Below are positions 1 to 5,152 of a DNA stretch of 6,138 nucleotides, piece after piece. Source of the stretch: Chloroflexota bacterium (GTDB lineage Bacteria > Chloroflexota > Limnocylindria > Limnocylindrales > CSP1-4); NCBI GenBank assembly GCA_013696275.1, contig JACCYW010000333.1, positions 1 through 6,138 of the forward strand, given 5' to 3'. The position numbers and the translations under genes are program-made. A model generated the notes under the pieces. The model was given only the letters and a program-made list of their open reading frames with translations. It made no database searches and was not told the DNA's origin. Numbering within the stretch: position 1 is the first letter of the stretch; every line of letters starts with the position of its first letter.

Positions 1-1
1 C

Positions 2-517
2 GAGCTGACTGAGATGCCGGCACACGTGATCGTCACCCATGGCGTGATCCAGGTGCCTGAGGGCCGTCGGATGTTCGCGCGGCTATCGGTGGAGGAGAAT
101 CTCCGGATGGGTGGCTACATCCTTCCGGAGCAGGCTCAGGTGCGGGAGGGGATAGATCGCGCGTTCGAGATGTTTCCCAGGCTCAAGGAACGCCGTCGCC
201 AGGTGGCTGGCACGCTGAGTGGCGGCGAGCAGCAGATGCTGGCCATGAGCAGGGCACTGATGTCCAAGCCCAGGATCCTTTTGCTCGACGAGCCCTCGAT
301 GGGCCTCGCGCCCACCCTGGTCGACTACATCTTCGACACCATCAAAGGCATCCATAAGGATGGGACGTCGATCCTTCTAGTAGAGCAGAACGCACTGATG
401 GCACTCGAAGTCGCAGATCGAGGATACATCCTCCAAACGGGCCAGATCGTGCTCGCGGACACGTCTGCGAATCTGCGCGACAACGAGGTGGTCAAGCGCG
501 CCTATCTGGGCGTCTGA
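2..517 (+). CDS. livF: Branched-chain amino acid ABC transporter ATP-binding protein, LivF type (5' end outside window)
   Basis: Cytoplasmic ATPase subunit of a branched-chain amino acid-type (HAAT) importer. It hydrolyses ATP to drive uptake through LivH/LivM-like permeases. The reading frame is open to the left edge, so the first ATG (14) is probably not the start. The 171 visible residues align with the C-terminal three quarters of LivF (about 235 aa in E. coli), so the Walker A region is missing. Visible from residue 1 at base 2 are the VPEGRR segment (about 18-23), the signature LSGGEQQ (72-78), Walker B ILLLDEP (92-98), a D-loop-like GLAP and the VEQN motif (127-130). VEQN replaces the usual H-loop and is typical of the LivF/LivG family. 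The C-terminus, ending in AYLGV, is also family-like. Partner liv genes presumably lie upstream of the window. It converges on the - strand importer with only 22 bp between the stops. The family call is firm; the actual substrate could be amides, urea or aromatic acids. Confidence 0.93.
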   Translation, partial: ELTEMPAHVIVTHGVIQVPEGRRMFARLSVEENLRMGGYILPEQAQVREGIDRAFEMFPRLKERRRQVAGTLSGGEQQMLAMSRALMSKPRILLLDEPSMGLAPTLVDYIFDTIKGIHKDGTSILLVEQNALMALEVADRGYILQTGQIVLADTSANLRDNEVVKRAYLGV

Positions 518-530
518 CGTAGTCACGGCC

Positions 531-545
531 GCCTGACGATCAGGC
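531..545. terminator. Dyad at convergent gene junction, possible bidirectional terminator
   Basis: A perfect 6-bp inverted repeat, GCCTGA-CGA-TCAGGC, lies between the stop of the LivF gene (517) and the convergent - strand ATPase gene, and includes that gene's stop codon (540-542). A hairpin here would form in both transcripts. No T-run follows on either strand, so it does not meet the intrinsic terminator definition, and the stem is short. The call rests on position and symmetry alone. Confidence 0.35.
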
Positions 546-1316
546 TGTGAAACGACGCAGGAACTGACGCGTGCGCTCATCCTGGGGCGCCTCCAGGATC
601 GCCTCGGGAGTGCCCTCCTCAACGATGACGCCGTCCTCCATGAACAGGATCCGGGCGGCCGCTTCGCGGCAGAAACTCAGCTCGTGTGAGACGACCACCA
701 TGGTGCTGCCCTCATGGGCCAGGTCTTCCATGACCTGGAGCACCTCACCGACCAACTCAGGGTCGAGCGCGCTGGTCGGCTCATCGAACATCATGACCTT
801 GGGCTCGTTGGTCAGCGCTCGCGCGATGGCGGCGCGCTGTTTCTGCCCACCCGATAGGCGAGCCGGGTACTCGTCCCGCTTGTCGATCAAGCGCACTTTT
901 TCCAGGTAGCTCTCGGCCAGCTCGACCGCCTGCGCTTTGGCCATGCCGCGCACCCTGGTCGGCGCCTCGATGCAATTCTGGAGCACCGTCATGTGGGGGA
1001 ACAGGTTGAACTCCTGGAAGACCATGCCGGCCTGCAGGCGGAGGCGGCGGATCTGTTCCTTGTGCGCGCGAGTGCGGGCGCGCAGAGGATCAGCGTGAAC
1101 GGTGATGTCACCGATGCTCACCGTTCCCACGGTCGGCTCCTCCAGGAAGTTGAGGCAGCGCAGCATGGTCGTCTTGCCACTGCCGGAGCGTCCGATGAGG
1201 ACGATCGTCTCGTGCTTGCGCACCTCCAGCGTCACGCCTCGGAGGACGTGGTTAGCCCCGAAGTACTTCTCGATATCGGTAGCCGCAACGACTACCTCGC
1301 CGAGCTCCGCCGTCAC
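540..1316 (-). CDS. Polar amino acid-type ABC transporter ATP-binding protein (GlnQ/HisP family)
   Basis: Cytoplasmic ATPase that powers the importer encoded with the permease and binding lipoprotein upstream. It has 258 residues, normal for GlnQ/HisP proteins. Motifs in order are the A-loop region EKYFG (about 16-20), Walker A GRSGSGKTT (42-50), Q-loop VFQEFNLFPH (99-108), signature LSGGQ (154-158), Walker B VMMFDEP with catalytic Glu179, D-loop SALD (182-185) and H-loop His211. All catalytic residues are intact. The chosen start is GTG at 1316. It shares four bases (GTGA) with the permease stop and gives the N-terminus expected for the family. An in-frame ATG at 1457 would add 47 non-conserved residues inside the permease gene. 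No clear ribosome-binding site precedes the GTG, so translation is probably coupled to the permease. The family uses substrates such as glutamine, histidine or arginine, but the ATPase itself does not reveal the ligand. Confidence 0.95.
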   Translation of the reverse strand: MTAELGEVVVAATDIEKYFGANHVLRGVTLEVRKHETIVLIGRSGSGKTTMLRCLNFLEEPTVGTVSIGDITVHADPLRARTRAHKEQIRRLRLQAGMVFQEFNLFPHMTVLQNCIEAPTRVRGMAKAQAVELAESYLEKVRLIDKRDEYPARLSGGQKQRAAIARALTNEPKVMMFDEPTSALDPELVGEVLQVMEDLAHEGSTMVVVSHELSFCREAAARILFMEDGVIVEEGTPEAILEAPQDERTRQFLRRFTA

Positions 1317-2125
1317 CGGTCGCCGCGCGCCATGCGCCGTTCGAGTCGCTCCTGGAAGAACGAGAAGATGATGGTGAGCACCCAGTAGATCGTGGCCGCG
1401 ATCAGTAGTGCTTCCAGGCTCGCCAGTCTCTGCCGACCGATGGTCGATGCGCGCCACAGTAGCTCCTGGACGCCGAGGAGATAGATCAACGCGCTATCCT
1501 TGATCATCGCGATGAAATCGTTGCCGATGGCGGGAATGACGATGCGTACCGCCTGCGGCAGGACGATCCTTCGCATGAGCGCTCCATCCTTCATGCCCAG
1601 CGCCTGCGCCGCTTCACGCTGGCCACTCGGGACCGCCTGGATACCTGCCCGGAAGATCTCCGTCATGTAGGCGCCGTAGTTGAAGCCGAGAGCCAGGATC
1701 CCGCCGTGCACCACATCCAGGACGATGCCGACCTGGGGGAGCGCCAAGTAGACGAAGAGGATCTGCACTATGAGCGGCGTGCCTCGAACGAGGGACACAT
1801 AGAGCGAGGCGATGCCATTGATGACGGGGCTTGCTGACAGCCGTCCAAGGGCGCCGAGGATGGCGAGGACGACGGCCAGGAGGATCGATGTGATCGAGAC
1901 GAATATGGTGATGGTCGCCCCGCCCAGGATGAAGGGCCCGGCGGAGGCGATGAACTCCGTACTGATGTTGCCGGTCAGCCCGAGCACCAGCCCGAGAGCA
2001 CCCACGAGTGCCACCCAAGTCAGGGCGAACTTGAACAGGAAGGACCGCCGGTCTGCTCGATGAGCGGCAGCTATCCGATCGAGGATGAGCGCGTCCGTAC
2101 CAGCAACAGGACCGGCCGCGGCCAT
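1313..2125 (-). CDS. Polar amino acid-type ABC transporter permease (HisM/GlnP family)
   Basis: Integral membrane subunit of the PAAT importer, 270 residues. Hydrophobic segments are visible at about 31-50, 66-93, 117-138, 194-219 and 236-257, with a weaker one around 141-158. The cytoplasmic EAA loop that docks on the ATPase is recognisable at about 170-190 (REAAQALGM followed by LMRRIVLPQA). The segments SLVRGTPLIVQ (111-121) and GAYMTEIFRAGI (151-162) are characteristic of the His/Glu/Gln/Arg/opine permease family. This is the only permease gene in the operon, so the channel is probably a homodimer. The N-terminal 30 residues are hydrophilic and longer than in the smallest family members. 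The ATG at 2125 is backed by a good Shine-Dalgarno sequence. The gene lies 80 bp after the binding-protein gene and overlaps the ATPase gene by 4 bp, so the three form one operon. Confidence 0.95.
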   Translation of the reverse strand: MAAAGPVAGTDALILDRIAAAHRADRRSFLFKFALTWVALVGALGLVLGLTGNISTEFIASAGPFILGGATITIFVSITSILLAVVLAILGALGRLSASPVINGIASLYVSLVRGTPLIVQILFVYLALPQVGIVLDVVHGGILALGFNYGAYMTEIFRAGIQAVPSGQREAAQALGMKDGALMRRIVLPQAVRIVIPAIGNDFIAMIKDSALIYLLGVQELLWRASTIGRQRLASLEALLIAATIYWVLTIIFSFFQERLERRMARGDR

Positions 2126-2129
2126 AGGA

Positions 2130-2135
2130 CCTCCC
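2130..2135 (-). promoter_or_regulatory. Ribosome-binding site of the permease gene
   Basis: On the - strand GGGAGG precedes the ATG at 2125 with a 4-nt spacer. It is slightly close but a strong anti-SD match. It fixes the permease start, and it shows the gene has its own initiation signal although it follows the binding-protein gene in the same operon. Confidence 0.7.
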
Positions 2136-2158
2136 TTGTCGCACTCCTCAGGCTAGCG

Positions 2159-2180
2159 CCGAAGCGGATGGCCGATTCGG
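2159..2180 (-). other. Intercistronic hairpin between binding-protein and permease genes
   Basis: Read on the - strand, this can fold as CCGAA, one mismatch, CGG, a CCAT loop, CCG, the mismatched base, and TTCGG. That makes eight pairs with one internal mismatch. It sits in the 80-bp gap after the binding-protein stop (2206) and before the permease Shine-Dalgarno. No U-run follows. In PAAT and MalE-type operons such hairpins often stabilise the 5' message or partly attenuate read-through, so that binding protein exceeds membrane subunits. That role is inferred from position only. Confidence 0.42.
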
Positions 2181-2205
2181 GCGGACCCTCCTTATCGCTT
2201 CCTCA

Positions 2206-3228
2206 CTAGGTCGCCGACTTCGTTAGATCGAGCCCGTCGTACCACTCCTCACTAAAAGCCGTCAACGTGCCGTCGTCGTGCATCGCCCGGACGATCCGAT
2301 CGAGCTCGGCCTGAAGTTCTTGGTGTGCTGGTCCACTCTTGTCGGTCGCCACCGCAAGCGGCTCGAAGAAGACAGGGTCGCCCACAGCAACGATCGGTAC
2401 GCCATCATCGATGGCCTGCTGGACGGTCGTCGAAGAGCTGAGGAACCCCTCGAACTCTCGTCGGCCGGCGCTGAGGGCTTGGGCGCAGAGTGCATCCGTC
2501 TCTAGAGCGACTGGCTCGATTCCCTCGGGTACAGGCGCGGGCGTCGACCCATCACCGAGTGCGAGGTCCCCGTTGATCCAGTCAAGGTACGTGGTGGCTG
2601 CACCGATGCAGATGCGCCTGCCTGCAAAGCCGTCGATGCTTGTGATACCCGAGTCGGCAGTGGCTGACATCTGTGCCGGCGTGAAGTAGTAGGGCTCGGT
2701 GAAGTCGAGGCGCTCGATGCGCGGCTCGGTGACGGTGATGGAGCCAACGCTCACGTCCCAGCGATCATTCCAGCCACCAGCTTGCACCAGGTCGAAGGAG
2801 GGCGTCTTGAACTCGACCTCGACCCCGATACGAGTGGCGATCTCGCGGGCCACGTCGATGTCGAACCCGACGAGGTCGCCGGCATCGTTCAGGAACGACT
2901 GAGGTGCATAGTTGGGGTCCGTGGAGACGCGCAGAACGCCTGTATCGCAGATGGCAGCCAGCTTGTCCGTGCTGCCCTCGGCCAGGTTGTCACACGAAGT
3001 ACCGCCCGCTGAGGGGTCGGGCGAGGGATCCCCTGACGGTCCGATGGACGAACTGTCGGTAGGACCTCCATCGGTCGGGGCATCCGATGCCGTGCCGGAA
3101 GCAGCGGTCGTCGGCTGCGTCGTGCCGGCCGAACCGCTCGGTCGGGTGCTGGGTCCTGCACCCGGGGTGCACGCCATAGCCACGAACATGGTGGCTAGCA
3201 GGACCGCAAGGCGCGATCGTGAAGTCAT
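2206..3228 (-). CDS. Extracellular solute-binding lipoprotein, family 3 (SBP_bac_3), of the PAAT importer
   Basis: Captures the substrate outside the membrane and delivers it to the permease. It has 340 residues. The first 20 form a lipoprotein signal peptide: basic MTSRSR, a hydrophobic core and lipobox VAMAC with lipidated Cys20. Residues 21-78 are a low-complexity Ser/Thr/Pro/Gly/Asp linker, probably a flexible tether. The family 3 domain spans about 96-332: VLRVSTDPNYAPQSF (98-112), GFDIDVAREIATRIG (121-135), GSITVTEPRIERLDFTEPYY (162-181, with Arg170 where relatives bind the ligand carboxylate) and the C-terminal EEWY. At 260-269, where relatives usually carry an Asp binding the alpha-amino group, the sequence is EGFLSSSTTV, with Ser265 apparently in its place. 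Four Cys residues (79, 94, 207, 248) could form two disulfides. The ATG at 3228 is chosen because of a strong Shine-Dalgarno and the signal peptide. The ORF can be extended to 3483, but only into the divergent gene. First gene of the importer operon; ligand unproven. Confidence 0.93.
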   Translation of the reverse strand: MTSRSRLAVLLATMFVAMACTPGAGPSTRPSGSAGTTQPTTAASGTASDAPTDGGPTDSSSIGPSGDPSPDPSAGGTSCDNLAEGSTDKLAAICDTGVLRVSTDPNYAPQSFLNDAGDLVGFDIDVAREIATRIGVEVEFKTPSFDLVQAGGWNDRWDVSVGSITVTEPRIERLDFTEPYYFTPAQMSATADSGITSIDGFAGRRICIGAATTYLDWINGDLALGDGSTPAPVPEGIEPVALETDALCAQALSAGRREFEGFLSSSTTVQQAIDDGVPIVAVGDPVFFEPLAVATDKSGPAHQELQAELDRIVRAMHDDGTLTAFSEEWYDGLDLTKSAT

Positions 3229-3233
3229 ATGGT

Positions 3234-3240
3234 CTCCTCC
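3234..3240 (-). promoter_or_regulatory. Ribosome-binding site of the binding-lipoprotein gene
   Basis: GGAGGAG on the - strand ends 5 nt before the ATG at 3228 (7 nt counted from GGAGG). It is a near-perfect anti-SD match. It decides the start against the upstream in-frame ATG at 3483, which would add 85 residues before the signal peptide. Confidence 0.8.
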
Positions 3241-3277
3241 TCGCGACAACGAGCGGCGGGTGCCCTCGCGCGCGTGG

Positions 3278-3292
3278 GCGGCAGTATGCCGC
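3278..3292. promoter_or_regulatory. Interrupted palindrome in divergent intergenic region, possible operator
   Basis: GCGGCA-GTA-TGCCGC is a perfect 6-bp dyad with a 3-bp centre, 50-64 bp upstream of the lipoprotein start. On the - strand its centre contains CATACT (3288-3283), a one-mismatch match to a TATACT-like -10 box, though no -35 is apparent. If that -10 is real, the dyad covers the importer promoter and a repressor could act there. Two further palindromes lie nearby: CCGCATGCGG (3309-3318) and GGCGCGCGCGCC (3352-3363). GC-rich DNA makes short palindromes common, so this is tentative. Confidence 0.3.
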
Positions 3293-3297
3293 AGGCA

Positions 3298-3394
3298 GGC
3301 ACGAAGCACCGCATGCGGACGCGCGAAGCCAGGCACGCGCGCAACGGCACGGGCGCGCGCGCCGGAGGGCACGACCGTTCCACCCCGCGGCACG
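3298..3394 (+). repeat. Five copies of GGCACG in the divergent intergenic region
   Basis: The hexamer GGCACG occurs at 3298, 3332, 3346, 3368 and 3389, all on the + strand. Start-to-start spacings are 34, 14, 22 and 21 bp. The last two are close to two helical turns. The copy at 3389-3394 sits exactly 17 bp upstream of the putative -10 box of the oxygenase gene, in the -35 position. The cluster could be a binding array for an activator, or a chance product of GC-rich composition. Confidence 0.3.
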
Positions 3395-3411
3395 TCGTGA
3401 AGCCATCCCGA

Positions 3412-3417
3412 TAGACT
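3412..3417 (+). promoter_or_regulatory. Putative -10 box of a leaderless oxygenase transcript
   Basis: TAGACT fits the TAnnnT -10 consensus and ends 7 nt before the ATG at 3425. Transcription would then begin at or next to the A of the start codon. No Shine-Dalgarno precedes that ATG, which agrees with leaderless initiation as known in several high-GC phyla. No TTGACA-like -35 is seen; the hexamer at the proper distance is GGCACG. Confidence 0.45.
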
Positions 3418-3424
3418 CGCGCAT

Positions 3425-4528
3425 ATGCACCTGACACCGGCCAGCGACCGCGCCATCGCCACGGCCACGACGCTGCCATCCACCTTCTATCTGGACCGGC
3501 ATGTCCTGGAGCAGGAGAAGGAACTCATCTTCGGCCGGACCTGGCAGCTCGTCGCCCGGCTGGAAGAGCTGGCTCGGCCCGGCGATTTCGTTCCCGCGAC
3601 CATCCTGGACGAGCCCATCGTGGTCGTTCGCGGCACGGATGGCCAGCTACGTGGCTTCTATAACGTGTGCCGCCATCGCGCCGGCCAGGTGGCCCTGACG
3701 CGTGGCAACCGCAAGAGCCTGCAGTGCCGCTACCACGGCTGGACCTACGGACTGGATGGCTCACTCCGTGCGTGCCCGGAGATGGAGGATGCGGACGGCT
3801 TCCGCAAGGAAGACTTCGGTCTGGTGCCCATCCGAGTAGAGGCATGGGGACCGTTCGTATTCGCCAACCTCCACCCCTCAGCACCCTCCCTGGGCGAAGT
3901 CATGGGCGAGATACCGGCTGAGGTCAGGCGGGCCGGATACGACGTGGCCGCGATGCGCCTCATCGAGCGGCGCGACTACGTCATCGCCTGCAATTGGAAG
4001 GTCTATGTCGATAATTACCTCGAGGGTTACCACCTGCCCATCGCCCACCCTGCACTGTTCCGCGAGGTGGACTACGACGCATATCAGGTCGAGACGTTCC
4101 GCTACTATTCCAAACAGCACGCGCCCATCCGGGACCTCCGGCCGGGCGAGGAGCTGGGCCGCGACCGGCGCTATGTCCGCTCAGCCGACGGCGAGAACGA
4201 TGCCCTCTATTACTGGCTCTTCCCCAATACGATGATCAACATCTACCCGGACAATCTGAGCAGCAATGTCATCCTGCCCCTTGGCCATGATCGAACGCTG
4301 ACCATCTTCGAGTGGTTCTTCGCTGAGCCCGGGACTGGCGAGGGCTGGGAGTCCATGCAGCAGACCATCGCCTTCTCTGATGAGATCCAGCAGGAGGACA
4401 TCGTGCTGTGCGAGCAGGTCCAACGCGGCCTGGCATCGCGCTCCTACGACACGGGACGCTTCAGCCCCAGGCGCGAGAATGGCGTTCATCATTTCCAGTC
4501 ACTCATCCGGGAATTCCTGGCGACGTAG
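3425..4528 (+). CDS. Rieske non-heme iron oxygenase alpha subunit, quaternary/methylated-amine type (CntA/GbcA/choline monooxygenase-like)
   Basis: Soluble oxygenase that would hydroxylate or N-demethylate a small substrate using O2 and electrons from a separate reductase. It has 367 residues, within the usual range for single alpha subunits. The Rieske [2Fe-2S] site is complete: Cys82-x-His84, 16 residues, Cys101-xx-His104 (CRHRAGQV and CRYHGWTY). The mononuclear iron site reads NWKVYVDNYLEGYH followed by LPIAH. Ligands are His203 and His208, and Glu200 stands where aromatic-ring dioxygenases have the bridging Asp. The third ligand is probably Asp326 in QQEDIVLCEQVQRGL. A bridging Glu is known for carnitine oxygenase CntA and relatives acting on betaine-like amines, so a methylated ammonium substrate is more likely than an aromatic ring. 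No beta subunit, ferredoxin or reductase gene is present. The ATG at 3425 lacks a Shine-Dalgarno but suits the family N-terminus. It is divergent from the amino acid-type importer. The exact substrate cannot be read from the sequence. Confidence 0.92.
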   Translation: MHLTPASDRAIATATTLPSTFYLDRHVLEQEKELIFGRTWQLVARLEELARPGDFVPATILDEPIVVVRGTDGQLRGFYNVCRHRAGQVALTRGNRKSLQCRYHGWTYGLDGSLRACPEMEDADGFRKEDFGLVPIRVEAWGPFVFANLHPSAPSLGEVMGEIPAEVRRAGYDVAAMRLIERRDYVIACNWKVYVDNYLEGYHLPIAHPALFREVDYDAYQVETFRYYSKQHAPIRDLRPGEELGRDRRYVRSADGENDALYYWLFPNTMINIYPDNLSSNVILPLGHDRTLTIFEWFFAEPGTGEGWESMQQTIAFSDEIQQEDIVLCEQVQRGLASRSYDTGRFSPRRENGVHHFQSLIREFLAT

Positions 4529-4729
4529 TCCGCTCGCCGGCGGGTGGACCAGGGTCCGCATGCTGGTTACCGACTGGGGTCAGATGGACACCAGAACGCC
4601 ACGATCTCGCCATCATCGGTCAGATGGTCGCTCAGACGAGCGACTGGCGCTGGCTGGACGGCAGAGACGGTGACGATGGCTCGCAGGTGACCATTCGACG
4701 CAAGTCGGGCCACGCGAGCCGCGAGCGTC
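4529..4729. other. Convergent intergenic region with a short direct repeat and weak hairpin
   Basis: This 201-bp gap separates the convergent oxygenase and membrane-protein genes. It holds two exact copies of GGTCAGATGG (4578-4587 and 4618-4627), 40 bp apart. Right after the second copy is a 6-bp dyad, GTCGCT-CAGACG-AGCGAC (4627-4644), which could act as a factor-dependent terminator in either direction. There is no U-run. No tRNA, convincing small gene or mobile-element end was recognised. Small + strand frames through the gap are Arg/Ser-rich and unlike proteins. Confidence 0.4.
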
Positions 4730-5152
4730 TCAGCGCGCTGGTGCTGGTTGGGCCAGGACCTCGGCGGCGCCCCAGGCGATGAGTAGCAAGCCCGCGCCCG
4801 CCACCCACAGGCCGGGTGCGCGATCGGGCAGCCCGAGTGAGTCCTGGCCGACCAGTTGCACGAGCCGGATGATGTAGCCGGCCACGGCCAAGCCGGCCAG
4901 CGCGATGAAGGTGATGGGGCGATCGAACGACGAGCGCTCCGCCTTGGAGGCGTACGGCAAGGCGAGGACCGCGAGGATGGCCACCGCGCCTACGAAGACG
5001 ACGATGCCGGCGCCCTCGAAACCACGACCCTCGCGCACCGGCAATCCGAAGCGGCCACCGGCCGTGAACCAGGGCAGCGCCATGGACACCAGGGCCATCA
5101 GAGCGCCGAGGCCCAGCAGCACTCGTCCGCGACCCAGCCCTCGCCGGCTCAT
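4730..5152 (-). CDS. Small integral membrane protein, four predicted helices, unknown function
   Basis: I do not recognise a named family. The 140-residue product starts with a basic stretch (MSRRGLGRGR) and has four hydrophobic segments at about 10-29, 48-66, 79-99 and 113-131. A conserved-looking LPWF sits at the end of the first helix (26-29). A polar loop of about 18 residues follows, rich in Gly and charged residues. The C-terminus is Ala/Pro-rich. By the positive-inside rule the N-terminus should be cytoplasmic, and the Lys/Arg-bearing loop 70-78 would then also be inside. The ATG at 5152 overlaps the hpt stop as ATGA (5149-5152). Translation is therefore probably coupled to hpt, and the two share an operon. 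Small membrane proteins with a Pro-Trp motif after helix 1 are common in high-GC bacteria and have no agreed role. Hydrophobicity pattern and coupling argue that it is a real gene. Confidence 0.75.
   Translation of the reverse strand: MSRRGLGRGRVLLGLGALMALVSMALPWFTAGGRFGLPVREGRGFEGAGIVVFVGAVAILAVLALPYASKAERSSFDRPITFIALAGLAVAGYIIRLVQLVGQDSLGLPDRAPGLWVAGAGLLLIAWGAAEVLAQPAPAR

Noticed and set aside
571..909. 112-aa + strand ORF antisense to the ATPase gene
   Set aside because: Ser/Arg-rich mirror frame of a strongly conserved ABC ATPase gene, with no start signal and no protein-like pattern.
1317..1457. N-terminal extension of the ATPase from ATG 1457
   Set aside because: The 47 extra residues overlap the permease coding region, show no ABC-family similarity and push Walker A too far in. 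The GTG at 1316 gives the family length and a GTGA stop/start overlap.
3229..3483. Extension of the binding lipoprotein to ATG 3483
   Set aside because: It would bury the lipoprotein signal peptide 85 residues inside the protein, cross the divergent promoter and overlap the oxygenase start. The strong Shine-Dalgarno supports 3228.
4380..4782. Two + strand ORFs running out of the oxygenase 3' end
   Set aside because: They are Arg/Ser/Pro-rich with no recognisable motif and overlap the 3' ends of two well-supported genes. They look like high-GC shadow frames.
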